Shown: one piece after another, positions 1 through 11,369 of the stretch
Numbering within the stretch: position 1 is the stretch's first letter
How the letters are laid out: the number at the start of each line of letters is the position of its first letter
DNA from: Gnetum montanum
Lineage: Eukaryota; Streptophyta; Gnetopsida; Gnetales; Gnetaceae
DNA: 64,000 nt
Reading direction: 5' to 3'
Assembly (NCBI GenBank): GCA_015680685.1
Contig: MNCI01009017.1
Span: forward strand, 43,542 to 107,541
Translations under genes and position numbers: made by a program
Notes under the pieces: model-generated
Database searches by the model: none
What the model was told of the DNA's origin: nothing
Seen by the model: only the letters and a program-made list of their open reading frames with translations

Positions 1-59
1 AACAAGAGTGAACACTTTATACATTTGACATCAGGCCTTATTTGGTAGCTGAGAAAGAG

Positions 60-524
60 AAAGAGAGAGAAAGAATTTTCGTTGCTGCCAACGCCAAGAT
101 TGTGCCTTTTGTTTTTCATCCGTAAGTGTGCCATCAATAGCGTTCCTTGCATGACTACTTTAGCACCGATCCATTTCAAGTGTTCCCTCCAGATCCAATC
201 TTTTGTTGTATGATTGCCATCTGCACACACAACATAGTCTTATATTATCAAGGGTAAATGAATTTCAATGCAGTTGATACCTTGCTTTGGTGAAAGGTCC
301 ATTGGCTGAATTGTGGTATGGCTGATTGCGGATCTGGAGATATAATATTGGTTACTACCGAAGGTGTAGGGGTTAGGAGAAAATTGAAAAAATTGGTTCA
401 GGACCCCCATGACTAAGAGTGAACCTCCAGTAGCAATAGAATGGAGAAAGAAAAGGAATAAGAAATATGGAGAAAAAGAGACAACTGTAACGTCAATGAA
501 ATGGATGTCAAAGATGGAAATCAA
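60..524 (-). pseudogene. Degenerate ORF in env position of element A
   Basis: A minus-strand frame opens with a hydrophobic leader (residues about 10-32, rich in F, L and S) at 524 and continues to 240. After one stop the same frame stays open to about 60. Element B holds the same frame at about 53360-53823. The two copies share short blocks such as NHT-x2-DW-x-WR and NLG-x-GSN, aligned for roughly 45 codons without an indel. I do not recognise a known domain. It sits where Athila-like elements can carry an env-like gene, but there is no direct evidence that it is one. Stops and a frameshift near 390 make it non-functional. Confidence 0.4.
403..414 (-). promoter_or_regulatory. PPT-like TCATGGGGG motif, mid-tail copy (element A)
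   Basis: The minus strand reads AGTCATGGGGGT, nearly identical to the polypurine tract beside the LTRs of related elements (35379-35391 in E). It lies well inside the tail, roughly 0.5 kb from where the 3' LTR should start. Confidence 0.45.
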
Positions 525-1631
525 TAAAATAGAGTGGATTGTAAAAATGTTAAGGGAAAGAATTTAACTGGTGTACCAAATAGGAATGCGAGTGGGTCCT
601 CTCTAAAGCAAGCTCATGCCCTTAATGCCCTGACAAACCTACATTCAAAGAGTCCGTAGGCTCTGGGAATGTCATTCAGAACAAGAGTTAAAGTCTTAAC
701 CATAGGAATTTACCAAAAAGAAAATAATGTGTCAACCAAAATATACACTAATAATACAACTGGCAATGAGGTGAACAATGGAAGAAGAATGATGAAAAGA
801 AGAGAATGGAATGGAGTCTCAAGAACAAGGTGATGTACAGCCCTTTGTGTATTTAATGATTAATGTGACTTGGTAGATCCCATTCCAAGTTCGGGCTCCA
901 ACAAACCACATCTAGTGTCTTTGCATTAATACATTCAGCTAATCCATCCTCCCAAAGTAATAAGAATTCCTTCTCCAAAGAGCCACCACCATTTTGACGA
1001 AACAAAAGATGAAAAGATAGGAAGCGAGAAGGGCCTTAGTTAGAGGGAACAGGTTTATTTTGGTTCCATAAACAATGCTTGTAGCCTAAATATTTATTTC
1101 GTCTAAGAGGTGTGCTTTGAATTCACATAGTTTTTTTTTATTTTTTTTATTTTTTTTATTTTTTATGTTAGTATTTTTCATGGAAACCACACCATGCAAA
1201 GGCTTATTATTTTTATTTTTATTCACTCAACTTTCCGATAATTGGGTAACGTCGAAATGGTAAGAAAACTCAAGAAGAAAAACATCCAAGAACCCAAGAG
1301 AATGGCCAACAAAAATGCATCAATTTCCCTTGAAGCCACACCCTTTTCAATCCTTGAGTCCTTCCTTAGTTTGAGAAATGAATAATCACTGATTCATTTA
1401 AAGTTCTTATTAATTTGAAGAAAGGGACTGTACAGTTCCAAGCCAAGAGAGATCATAGAAATTTATGGATGCACGGGTGATGTGGACTCATTGCCTATCA
1501 TATCAAAAGAACCATACCTTAGTATCAACATCATAACTTAAAGGTAAAAACCAAACATTAGCAATCAATGGAAAACATTTCATACCATCTCTGGAGCACT
1601 TATTAAGTGACAAACTTAACAAAATGGATGA

Positions 1632-1765
1632 GACACACACACACACACACAAAGAAATGAAAAATTATAAATGATGTTGTAAAACAAAAACAAGAAAAGT
1701 TAAAGAAATTGTAAAACAAAAATGTGTAAAACAAAAATGTGTAAAAAAGAAATGTGTAAAAAAAA
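1632..1765. repeat. CA microsatellite plus 16-bp tandem array
   Basis: A run of ACACAC (about 1632-1651) is followed by three or four copies of a roughly 16-bp unit of the form TGTGTAAAACAAAAA at about 1700-1765. The array sits in the 3' tail of element A and makes a low-complexity false ORF on the minus strand. Confidence 0.8.
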
Positions 1766-1792
1766 TTTAAAATAACTAAGGGCCTCAATTTA

Positions 1793-3290
1793 TTAGCACA
1801 GGTGGCCATCTCCCCCATGACTAAATTGAAAGGGAGAGATCCAAAATAATGAGCATGGTTGTCCGCTATTAGAGGTGTAATTTTCATTGGTTGTTCTTGG
1901 TTCATGGAAGGGTTTGGTTTGTTGCACATTGACCAGTAATTGCTTATCAGGGCTTTCAGGCTTGTATATTGTCATGGCTCTTGAGGGAAAGGTCGTATGA
2001 ATAATGTAGGGCCCTTCCCACAATGTTTGAAATTTCATACGTTGTGGTACATGCGTGGCATTCTAGTAAAGGACCTTGTCTCCTGGTTGGTACTTAACCC
2101 TTCGAATTCTTAAGTCATGACATTGCTTGTTATGTGCCTTGTGCAACTCATTTGATGACAGAGAAACCAATCTATTCTCATCTAGCACGTTTTGAGTTGC
2201 CAATCGTTGTTTTTGTGCTAGGTCAAGGTCAAGGTGGAGGTCACATGCCATGGATAGTGTATGGAGCTCAGTTTGTAATGGAAGTTTTGGAAGCTTTCCG
2301 TATACTAACTCATAGGGAGAGTAGCCTGTAGAGAGTTTCCAAATGGAGCGATACGCCCAGAGAGTGTCATTCAATTTCATGCTCCAATCTCGCCTAAATT
2401 TGCTAATTGTTTTTGTTAATATTCTCGTAATCTCTTGATTAGTGACCTTGGCTTGACCATTAACTTGGGGGTGATAAGGTGTGATCAATTTATGTTCAAC
2501 CCCCAAGCGTTGCATCAACTTGTGAAAGGTTGCACCCGTAAAATGTGTTCCATTATTAGAGATGAGTGCACGCGGCACACCAAACCTGTTTACGATTTGT
2601 TGTTGTACAAATCATGCAGCTGTAGATGATGTGTAATCGATTACCGCAGCTGCTTCAACCCATTTATTTAAATAATCAACAACAACAATGATATACACTT
2701 TCCCATTGGACATTGGTGTAATGGGCCCCATAAAATCTATTCCCCAAATGTCGAAGGATTCCAAAGGTTGAATCCATTGTTGTGGACCCTCCATTCTAGT
2801 AGTTATTCCACCATCACATTGACAACGCTCACAGGATTGGATAAATTGATGGGCATCTTGGAATAGCGTTGGCCAATAATATCCTACAAGTAGGATCTTA
2901 ATGGCCTTTTGTCTCCTGGCATAGTGGGTCCCACAGGGACCCTCATGAGCATCCTGGAGAACTCTTAATTGATCCTCATCAGGAACACACCATCGAACCA
3001 AGCCATCAAGATAAAATTTATAGAGTTGTCCCTTGATTTCCATGAAGCACTTGGTTTTGTGAAGAAACTGTTTCTTCTTTCTAAAGTCCAACCCCTGTGG
3101 TGTTTGTTGGGAAAGGAGATAAGTAAAAATGCTACTATACCAATTTGTTCCTGTGGGTTGGTTATTCACTACATCGGAAAAGAGGGTTTCATTAGGAAAA
3201 TGATTAGATATGGCATACTCATCCTCTTTGCTATCCCAGCGCAACTGGGATAAATGATCGGCAACTATGTTCTTGGTGCCCTTTTGATCT
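1793..3290 (-). pseudogene. Integrase of element A (decayed)
   Basis: This is the Ty3-type integrase, which would insert the cDNA into chromosomes. From the minus strand: an HHCC zinc domain with a H-x6-H pair and a CERC pair (about 2820-2945); the first catalytic Asp in GIDFMGP (about 2725-2745); the second block at 2555-2557, where the expected Asp is Asn (SNNGTHF); and the third at 2447-2449, where the expected Glu in GQAE is Lys. The C-terminal part runs on to 1793 with the ending SHGGDGHLC and contains the pol-end PPT-like motif. A stop near 2612 and frame changes break it. With two of three catalytic residues replaced it cannot be active as read. Confidence 0.85.
1811..1822 (-). promoter_or_regulatory. 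PPT-like TCATGGGGG motif at the pol end (element A)
   Basis: The minus strand reads AGTCATGGGGGA just before the pol stop. It encodes the SHGG of the integrase tail and repeats the sequence of the family's 3' polypurine tract. The same copy occurs in B (52401-52411) and D (25419-25429). Confidence 0.45.
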
Positions 3291-3800
3291 ACTATCATTA
3301 GATCGAACTCCTGAAGGAATACCAACCAACGTATAATACGAGGGCTAACCGTTTTCTTGTTCATTAAGGAATCTAATTGCACTATGATCTATATGAATGT
3401 ACACTTTGTAAAATAACACATAGTACCTAAATTTGCACAGTGCAAACACTACAACCATTAATTCGTTTTCTGTAGTTCTGTAGTTGAGTTGTGCACTAAC
3501 AATACTCTTACTCATACAGTGGATGTAATAAGGATGTTTTTGTTCATCTAACTATGTTAGTACAACTCCTAAGGCATAATTAGATGCATCAATCATTATA
3601 TGAAATGGTCTGGACTAGTCGGGGGCTTATAGAATAAGGGTTTCCACAAGCCTTTGTTTTAGAGTTTGGAATGCTTGTTCACATTCCCTGGTCCATTCGA
3701 AGGTTGCATCTTTTTTCGTTAATTCTACCAACGGTTTGGCAATCTTGGAGAAGCTCTCAATGAATCTCCTGTAGTAGCCAGTGTTTCCAAGGAATGATCA
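3290..3800 (-). pseudogene. RT-RNase H connection and RNase H of element A (decayed)
   Basis: The minus strand carries the connection block ([17 protein letters not shown], about 3735-3790) and then the RNase H region, ending at a VADHLSQL block (about 3235-3270) that joins integrase. RNase H removes the RNA template and makes the PPT primer. Stops and frame changes near 3380-3620 split it. The homologous segment is deleted from element B and is best preserved in D at 22600-22980. Confidence 0.7.
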
Positions 3801-4475
3801 AATGTCTTTGACCATTTCTGGTTGTCGAGTGATTCCTTGGATGACCTTCACTTTTTCTGGGTCTACCTCTATTCCTGATTGTGAAATCTTATGCCCCAAT
3901 ACTATGCCCTCTTCAACCATGAAGTGTTTTTTCTTCCAATTGAGCTTTAGGTTGGTTTCAACACATTATTTTAGCACTTGCTCTAATTGGTCTAGGGCTT
4001 GATCAAAGCTTGTCCCATAAGTGGAGAAGTCATCTATAAAGACTTCTACTCTGTTCCCTATTTGCTATTGAAATATGCTTAGAATTAATCGTTGAAACAT
4101 GGTAGGGGCATTGCACAAGCCAAATGGTATTTGTTTATATGCAAATGTTCCCCAAGGACTAGTGAATGTTTTTTTGTCTTGGTCTTCTAGTGTGATCTGT
4201 ATTTGGTTGTACCCACTATAAGCATCTAGAAAATTGTAGTAGCGATGCCCCGCTATGGTGTCCAAGACTTGGTCAACAAATGGCAACAGAAAGTGATCCT
4301 TGAATGTTGCCATATTTAATAGCATAAAATCTATACATACCCTCCATTTGCCTCCTTTTTTAGGTACAATTACTAGAGGACTAACCCATTCACTATTAGC
4401 AATGGAATAAATGAACCCAGGCTTGAGAAGTTTCTCTATTTCTTCTTTCACTATTTGTTTCAATTTCGAGTTCAA
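3800..4475 (-). pseudogene. Reverse transcriptase of element A (nearly intact core)
   Basis: Ty3/gypsy reverse transcriptase, which copies element RNA to cDNA. From 4475 down the frame shows the block around EWVSPLVIVPKK (about 4365-4400), WRVCIDF, FLDAYSGYNQI (about 4195-4225), TFTSPWGTFAYK and GLCNAPTMFQR. The catalytic box is FIDD at 4029-4040, so both catalytic Asp residues are kept. A stop just before it, at about 4064-4066, looks like a Gln codon changed to TAG. The sequence continues past it in frame, so the break is recent or minor. Confidence 0.88.
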
Positions 4476-4479
4476 TCGC

Positions 4480-5420
4480 CTCTACGGTTGTTTTTGAGGC
4501 TTCATGGAGGGGTCCGTGTAAATCCTATGCTAGCATATCCTAGGATCTATTCCAGTTAATTCAAGGTATGACCAGGTAAATGTTTTTGACCATTTATTTA
4601 TCACCTTCAGCAAAATCTCTTTTTGCTTGGGAGCAAGCTTTGCGTTAATGATTACCGATTTTCCATTTTTAAGGGTCATGTATTCCAAACTGGTGGGCAA
4701 TGGTTTTAAATCTAGGGGCTCTTGTTTAAATTCCTCAGGAATCTCCAACTTCCCCCAGTTAATGTTTTTAGAGTTAAGGGCTGGAAGTTGGTAACGAACT
4801 TGCTTAAGTGCATCTATGCTTTCAACATAAGCACTAGTTATCCCCTTAGTTAGTTCCATGCATGTTATCGGGTTGCTCTCTTGATCAGACATCAGCCACT
4901 GGGTGTTTTCTTGTTGTGTGGCTGCTGCATATAGGCACTTTTGTATGTCAATTTCTTGTGCACACCGATTGCATGCAGGCAATGTTAAACTTTGCATCAC
5001 CCATGATTTTTGCATGCAATAGTACCCTATGTTACTATATGCAATGCATGGAACTTTCGTCTTTTCAATCTTTCCAAAATTATTTTTCTTGCATATTTCT
5101 AGGGAAAGATCGCAAATTTTTAGGCATGCATCTATTGTACTCAGCCATGCCCTTCCCATTATTATTAGGAAGTTCCCTTTGTCATTGTTTATTTTGATCA
5201 CCAGGAAATCATCTGGGTATGACCAACCATCCACGGTAGTAACAATGTCCTCAACTTTTCCCAAAGGAATAGTGATGGATTGGTCAGCCAGCTCTAAGTG
5301 AATATTGCTCTTCTTGAGTAGAGGCAGGTTCCGAGTTTTGTATAATTCTTCTGAGATTAAGTTGACTTCAAAGCCTAAGTCAAGAAGGGCCTTATGAGGT
5401 TCATTCCCAGTGACTTGGAG
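4480..5420 (-). pseudogene. Aspartic protease and linker of element A (decayed)
   Basis: This is the retropepsin that would cleave the Gag-Pol polyprotein. The active-site triad lies at 5373-5381 and reads D-L-G rather than D-S/T-G, in the context ALLDLGFEVNLIS; the change fits a single C-to-T. Downstream blocks GRAWLSTIDACL (about 5130-5165) and a linker with SWVMQSL and CAQEI are shared with B (50930-51180) and D (21060-21300). A start codon at 5264 is only an internal Met; in this family the protease is part of Gag-Pol. Confidence 0.8.
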
Positions 5421-6143
5421 ATAAATTAGGGGGCCTCCAGGATTAGAAAATTTCTTGGGAAGGTAGCCTATCTTAATCTAGTCGGTAACGATATGTGTTA
5501 ACATAACCATGTGCATTGGGCTCAATTTTTGATTTGAATGGGGTCCCAAAACCTTATTTGGTACGGAGGTGTTTAGATGTTCAACTACTTGTGAGGGTGA
5601 GAGCTTTGTTGAATTATTGGTTTTGAAGAAAGGTCTTTTCAACATAAGATTGTTAGGACCAACTAAGAATTGAGGATTGGAAGCCCTCGTGACATTGAGT
5701 TGTTGCGGTTGAGTGGGAAATACCCTTGGCATTATCGAAGCGATTGGTGGTGGAGCTACTGGCATAAGAGGTGCAGATGGATTTGGAGGATGGTATACAT
5801 GTGGAGTGTCCCTTCTAGGAGAGGGAGTCTGAAAATACTCCTGAACTGGGTAGTGACATTGTGGGGTTGCGTGACCCATAGAGTCACTTGGAGAAACCGG
5901 CTACTGCACCTAATAGCTATATGGATCTGGTTGTCGGTAAGGGTATTGTTGTCTCGGCGGTGGCATCCCCCATGATTGTGGGTATTTCCATTGCTATTGT
6001 TGCTCAATGGGTTATGGTGAAGTTCCTCTTGGATAATATGTTAACGGTTGGTGGAACTATCTTGGGTTACCTTGGGGATAAGGTAACCTTCAGGGTGACT
6101 ACCATTTGTTAAGTCTTGGGTTGAGTGCATACACCCTAGACTC
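5420..6143 (-). pseudogene. Proline/glutamine-rich Gag-protease spacer of element A
   Basis: A Pro-, Gln-, Ser- and Tyr-rich stretch follows the zinc motif and precedes protease. It is partly open on the minus strand at 5879-5478 (for example PPNPSAPLMPVAPPPIASI) and aligns with 49960-50700 of element B. Such low-complexity linkers are common between Gag and protease in this lineage. No enzymatic motif is present. Confidence 0.6.
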
Positions 6144-8054
6144 CTACAGATGTGAGATTATTTGGCAACATCCCTTAGAATGGTCATATTGGCAGATCTC
6201 ACATCCACCATCATTTTCTGTATCCGAATCCATAACCTCATTGGTGGTCATCATCTTTCCCTTACCCTTGTTATGTGTAGGGTCTGAATCTCTCCTCTTT
6301 TTCTTATCATTGTTACTACTTCGCTCCTTAGACTCTTCAATGATTTTTAAAATAGTTTCAAATCTACTGTCTAAGGAGTCCCACATTTTTTCTACCTTAG
6401 TCGACACTTTGGTTGTTAGCTTTTGAAGTGGCAACGTTTTTCTATTCACCAACTCTTCAAGTGGTGACTCATCCTCTTCCTCACAGAATCTTACTTCCTT
6501 CTTTCAAAGGGAAAGATCGCAGTTATATTCTTCTATACTTTCTCTTTTCTGTAGCTCACCTTCTTCTTTGGCTACTTGCTCCAACAATCTATGCACCTCA
6601 TGAGACCTAAGCTTAGATAATCTCCCTTGGGCATATGTCCCAAGGGTTCTCCTAGCCTCATGTCTTAGCCCATCTATAAGGTGGTGTAATTGATCCCATT
6701 GTGCATAACCATGGCCTAGACAATGATGTAACAATGCATAATATTGGCCCATGGCAGCATCCAANCAAACAATGATGTAACAATGCATAATATTGGCCCA
6801 TGGCAGCATCCAATGGTTCATGATTACCCTTTTTACATTCTTGGATCTGTTTACGCAAGTTGGAGACTCTGGAGTACATTTGATATTTATCATTGAATAG
6901 ATTCTGGTTCTACGGACCGGTACCAACTTTCTGCTTCTTTGATGAGTGTCCTAGGAAATAACTTTAATTTCTACCACTCATTTTCAATATTTTTCAAGGT
7001 GCAAGCATCATGAAATGACTGTAAGTGATTTTGTAGATCAGTATTGTATCCCCCCTCAAAATGGGGAATATTATTCATGTCAAGTCTCTTGATCCGACTA
7101 TCTTTTTGATGCCTTGTAGGTATCCTCATAGCCTCTGTAATGTCTAACATATTTTGGGTGGCAAGTAGGGGTTCATCATTGTCATCTCTTTCATGGAATC
7201 TGTGATGCTTATGCGGTTCCCTACTTTCCCTTCTACCATGCCTTGACTCTCTTGAATGCCCTCTTCCTCAGTCTCGACTCTCTCATTGAGGTCTCTCATT
7301 TTGCCTACCCTTATCCTCATGGTTGTGTTCATTGTGATTATGCCCTTATGTGTAAGGAGAGGGTGAATGATGTGATGAAGGTGAAGAGGAAGGGGAACCA
7401 TCGCCATGACGATGTTTCTTACCTTCTCTTCGGTGGCTATGGCCCCGATCGTGATGAGGATCATATTTCCTGTCTTTGTCATGTGTTTACGTTCCATCAT
7501 TGAACACTTGGTGTTCATGGGGATCAGAACCAGGGTTATGAATCGTGGAGTATAAGTTCTGATACCCCACCTCCTCACCATTGTTAGGAGGGGGAACATC
7601 ATTCGATAGAGAACCTGTTATAACTGGTTCACCATCTCCAATTTTGCTTAGGACGTGCGGGACCCCTTTGCCCTTCAATGATGTACGATAGCTCTCCTGC
7701 CTCGAGTTCCTTAAACATTTCACTGCTATGGGATGGTAATCCCTTGTGTCATAATCACATGTAGTGTATTTAGCGTATAGTTGTGTCATGCCTATCTATG
7801 CAAGAGCATGGAGGAGCATGTTGGGGACTACACGATCTAGGGGTAACACTATGTTACCTTGCAAATATCGCAAAATGCAGTTGTTCATCCTAATGGAGGA
7901 TAAAAGTAAAATTGGGTATATACTAATTGGGATGAATATATACCACTCGATACGATTGAGGAACTGGCAGGTCTGGGTTACATGTGTTAGACTGCCGATG
8001 GTCTCTTGTGTGATCCCTAGGTGGTGAAGTGTTTTTATGAGAAGAAGAAGACAT
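6144..8054 (-). pseudogene. gag of element A, Athila type (frameshifted)
   Basis: Capsid/nucleocapsid gene. The start is taken as the ATG at 8052-8054, because the same leader MSSSSHK is found at the equivalent place in element B (48067) and a similar one in E (39620). An N-terminal block (about 7487-7900), a charged DH/RE-rich linker (7144-7500), a capsid-like gag block (about 6504-7090, with DAAMGQYYALLHHC and LGTYAQGRLSKLRSH) and a Cys/His motif C-x2-C-x3-H-x3-C (6165-6203) follow in order. Several stops and frame changes break it. An assembly duplication around the N at 6765 adds an artificial 45-bp repeat. Confidence 0.85.
6720..6813. repeat. Single-N junction flanked by a 45-bp duplication (assembly artefact)
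   Basis: The 45 bases before the N at 6765 (6720-6764) recur right after it (6769-6813). The same pattern is found at five other single Ns in this window. It looks like two overlapping contig ends placed side by side and not merged. Confidence 0.85.
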
Positions 8055-8185
8055 TGTTATCTTGTTGGTGTGCTATTGACCGTTGTTTAAATTTTTCTTT
8101 GATTAATCCTAAGGGTTTGTTTAAGCTTCCCAATGATGTGGATGATTTCCTATGTTCGACTTAGCACACAAACAACTTAGTCCTA

Positions 8186-8198
8186 GGCAACGGCGCCA
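8186..8198 (-). promoter_or_regulatory. Primer-binding site of element A (tRNA-Asp type)
   Basis: Minus strand TGGCGCCGTTGCC lies one base inside the LTR end. This is the complement of the 3' end of plant tRNA-Asp, the usual primer of Athila-type elements. It is the only fully intact PBS in the window; D and E carry eroded versions. Confidence 0.9.
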
Positions 8199-8623
8199 AT
8201 GATGAGTGTTGAGGTACCCCTACAATCAACCATACGAATACGAGCATTACACGTGCAATCTGGTTGAATTTCATAGACTAAGTGCCTACATGCCCTATGG
8301 AACACCTAAGGTTAATCAATTGTTGTCTTCCCAAACTTACTTGTATTTGTCACAGTTGTATGGTTAAGTAAGTTTGAGGTATGTGATTTTTATATATTTT
8401 AGGTTTTATCGCCTATGCTAATGAGGGAAAGGATGAAGAGACTAACTAACTTTAACTAACTAAGTTCTAATGCCTAGCATCAGTATCCATTCCCACTTAC
8501 CATTCACACCCTGAGCCAATGCAACCTTTTGGGATTACCAAACGCTATTCGTTGCTGGGATTACCAAGCGTAACACACATGCTCAAAGCGGTCGTACTGA
8601 ATGTACTTAACTAGGAGTTAAGG

Positions 8624-8764
8624 GTTAACTAATAAAGCATTTAAATAATGAATAATAAATAACAATAATTAAAGTCATATTTAGCTTANCAGAGGTTTAA
8701 TTAACTAATAAAGCATTTAAATAATGAATAATAAATAACAATAATTAAAGTCATATTTAGCTTA
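8624..8764. repeat. Single-N junction in LTR A with duplicated flanks
   Basis: About 65 bases ending in TCATATTTAGCTTA occur on both sides of the N at 8689. This is the same unmerged-overlap pattern as at 6765 and not a biological tandem repeat. Confidence 0.8.
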
Positions 8765-8974
8765 GTCCATGCACTGCAAGGTTTATCCAAAAGCTCATCT
8801 TTATGTCCGTACACAAACTTGTGCTCAGGTACAATATTTGCTCGAATAAAGATCCATTCACTTTGGGACTCCTACTGTGGGCACATGGAAATTACTCTAA
8901 CTCTGGAATGGAAAAACTACAAGAGTTTGGCTAAGGTCTAGATCTAGCATGAGAAACAAGGGAGAGCCGCCTCT

Positions 8975-8982
8975 TATTTATA
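8975..8982 (-). promoter_or_regulatory. TATA box in U3 of element A
   Basis: TATAAATA on the minus strand sits just upstream of a GAGGC block. It matches the position and context of the TATA boxes in both LTRs of element B (47268-47275 and 54092-54099). Confidence 0.65.
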
Positions 8983-9017
8983 GATTTGGTGGCGCACTGC
9001 GATATCGCATGTCATCA

Positions 9018-10800
9018 CCTATTTTTCAATTCCATAAGATATTATCTAAAATTTTGATGGGGACTCAAGTCATAGTTCATTGTAGATAAGGTGCTACATG
9101 TTGTTTTTCTAACACTATCCAGAATTGTAGCAATTTTAGTAGGGTCTAGAGTTAAGAATATATCTATGGTTTTATTGCAACTCTGATTCTAAAATTTTAA
9201 TATGATACTTAAACATATATACTATCCATATCCAAGTGGAATCACTACAAATCATGTGTAGTTATAGTCATGGTTCCATCTTTGGGGGTTATCTAAATTT
9301 GTTTGAATCTATGTAGAAATCTAATACAAAGATTCATCTATTACTATCTTCATATCTGTAGCTTGGTTTCTTCTAAAACTTTTATGAGACATAGACATGA
9401 ATGTTAGATTTCCAATTGAAGTAAAAGGAGTTAAAAGTTTATTGTTTTATAGTGTTATATCAAATTTAGTGTTAGTCATTCATTCTATCTCTATTTCTAA
9501 TTTTCTACAATGGTAGAAAAATATCTATTGCTATGAATCTGTAATGGTTTAAATATTTTTATAGTAACTCAGCATTGATATTAGCTTTTAGTTGAATCAT
9601 TAATCAAGAAGAAATTCATAGGGATGTGTGAGTTATGGGAGTTTTATTTGTAGCTATTTAGTTTACCTATTAACTTTTTTGAGATGTTGAATTCTAGTGA
9701 AGTTGTTCAGAGATGTGCATCATTTTCTAATTTTGATCATTGACATTGCTATATCTCTTTTGAAGTTTTTGGATATTACCCATTCCAAATTGTTGAAGGG
9801 ATATGAATTTTAATTTATTATGAATCTTTGGACATTTGGGATTGAAATTTTGTTGAGTTTGATCTTATGATTGGGTGTTGAAATCTTGGAGAATTTGGAT
9901 ATATTAAATTGGATTTTTTTTTTTGGAGTCTTGGATCATTGGATTTGATGGGACATGCTAGATTATTGTTTTTGGAATTATTGTAGAACATGTCAGATTT
10001 TGGGATTTTGGATGACATGTTGGATTGATGGTCTTTTTATTAGCTTATGTAAAATTGATGTTGAGTCCCTCCACCATCAATGTCAGTTAGTAGTCTTTTG
10101 ATGATTGTGAGATGGCTAGATGATGCCATGGTTTGATTGTTTGATGTGTGTTTGAATGATGGAGCTACCACTGAGTGTGTGACTAGTTGGAGATGAGGCT
10201 ACTTGGAGTTGATTTTTAGATTGACCCCCACTGTCAGTGCACCAATGTGGCTCTCGCTGCAAGCCCCATCTGGTAGGAGAGGATGATCCATGGCTCATTG
10301 GTCTTATTTGGGTCCTCTAGAATGCTAGAGGTGGGTATTCATTGGGACATCTCTAGCATTGGTATGTTTGGGAACCTTGGTGGGATCCATAGGGACCACC
10401 TTGGTTTGAATCTTGGTGGGGATCTAGAGGAACCACCTTGATTCATTGATAAGACTATTAAATCCATGTGCATGGTAATTTGATATTTCATTCAAAACTT
10501 TTATTTGGAAATTTGAAAGTATTCATGACAACTTGATATACACTGACACTGAGTGCAATGCATGCTACCCTCCTTGTTTGTTCAGATAATGGGTGGAGTG
10601 GATGGTTGTTGGTTTTGGACCATTGTGAGGGTCAAATGGATTGATCCCATTCTTGATGGATTTTTGTGATGGTTTTGTGTTTGGATATTCTTTGCATTCA
10701 TAGATGTATGACATTGGATTTTTGGCATGTTTGCAATGGATGATATTGGATGTTGTAGTGGTTGTATGTTCGGATATGCTTTGCTTTGATTGTTTTGTAG
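9018..10800. other. Spacer with no identifiable gene
   Basis: No coding frame of weight and no retrotransposon protein motif is seen. The sequence is T- and G-rich with many TTGGA/TTGAT words (9700-10020). The stretch at 10110-10300, with GACCCCCACTGTCAGTGCACC, looks like part of an old LTR, but its far boundary cannot be placed. Confidence 0.5.
10372..10447. repeat. Short direct repeat with ACCTTGGTGGG / CTTGGTGGGG cores
   Basis: Two imperfect copies of a roughly 40-bp unit lie head to tail. Each has CTTGGTGGG, then GATC, then GGGACCACCTTG or GGAACCACCTTG. The meaning is unknown; it may be a U3 repeat of the old LTR suspected here. Confidence 0.55.
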
Positions 10801-11369
10801 GTTGTCAAGCCCTACCTAGCCCCCATGAGACCTATCCTTGATTCAGCCAAAAGATGATGCTAAGGTTACTCACTCAGAAATAGCTAATATTTTTGTTTTA
10901 TGTGTAGGTACTTTGGGTTAGAAAGAGCATGGAGTACATGTGGTATCTAGGAGATGCTCATAATACAAGATGAAGTTACATGTTATTCATAAGTAGATGT
11001 ATATAAATTTGATTCATGTGTCTGATCTTTTATAGGAGACTTTGTATAAATTATGAATTATGTAGTGACAATGAGAACTTATCATATTTCTTTATGTAAG
11101 ATGTTTCAGATGAGATCATTATGGAATTTATGATGTCATTGATGTAAGATTTCATTTAGTGGATGCTTATAATTCAACTCTTTATTAATTGTATATATAT
11201 TCATCTTAATATTAAAAGATATAATTTGTTCCCATTATCTTATCATTTAATCTCTTTTTTCTCTTAGTCATGGCTTAACCATACTTCCTTTCACTGTGTT
11301 ACAATGAATCGATTTCATTACTCTACATGATCAACGTTTGTCCTAAGGATTGGAAGATGGGTTATTACA
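10800..11369 (+). mobile_element. Putative LTR 3' end of a chromovirus-type element (decayed)
   Basis: The block contains TTACTCACTCAGAAATAGC followed by TGTGTAGGTAC, and it ends in GGGTTATTACA. Many plant chromovirus LTRs have a similar CTCACTGAG motif and a GGGTNNTACA end. The start is not found, no PBS follows at 11370, and no TSD can be assigned, so this remains a suggestion. Confidence 0.3.

Larger units (their letters stand above)
1..1792 (-). other. 3' tail of element A between pol and the 3' LTR
   Basis: This is the downstream tail of element A. It aligns block by block with 52440-53870 of element B and, in its first half, with 25450-26660 of D and 35600-37100 of E. Shared blocks include a GGCAATGAGTCC-type box (about 1484-1500, complement) and a PPT-like TCATGGGGG copy (403-414, complement). 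No intact gene is visible. A T-rich run (1131-1163), a CA microsatellite (1632-1651) and a 16-bp tandem array (about 1700-1765) interrupt it. In Athila-type elements this position may hold an env-like gene. Confidence 0.7.
1..9017 (-). mobile_element. Element A: Athila-like Ty3/gypsy LTR retrotransposon, cut by left window edge
   Basis: Read on the minus strand the order is 5' LTR (8200-9017), tRNA-Asp PBS, gag, aspartic protease, reverse transcriptase, RNase H, integrase and a 1.8-kb 3' tail running off position 1. RT before integrase is the Ty3/gypsy order; the tRNA-Asp PBS and gag type fit the Athila branch. The first bases match the part of element B that lies about 150-200 bp before its 3' LTR, so A's 3' LTR should start just outside the window. 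Frameshifts and stops interrupt gag and pol, and integrase has lost catalytic residues, so A cannot encode its own transposition. It is still among the least decayed elements here, since its PBS is unchanged. Confidence 0.9.
8200..9017 (-). mobile_element. 5' LTR of element A
   Basis: The 818-bp LTR has TGATGA at one end and TCATCA at the other. Its inner boundary is fixed by the adjacent PBS and its outer boundary by alignment to the U3 start of B's LTRs. It contains TATTTATA (8975-8982, the TATA box on the minus strand) and one GATATC palindrome beside the outer end. An N-linked artificial duplication (N at 8689) lengthens it by roughly 70 bp. Confidence 0.88.

Noticed and set aside
221-280. 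A 60-bp GT-AG intron in the tail ORF of A (and 53582-53641 in B)
   Set aside because: 60 bp is short for a plant intron, is a multiple of three, and the B copy is open straight through. Continuous coding is the simpler reading.
1603-1929. Open frame of 108 codons with repeated FLFYT and a VCVCVC tail
   Set aside because: It covers a CA microsatellite and a 16-bp A-rich array and lies out of frame with the integrase tail.
5670-6426. Plus-strand frames of 70-106 codons opposite gag and protease of element A
   Set aside because: They are antisense shadows of the Gag-Pol reading frame, with no motif of their own.
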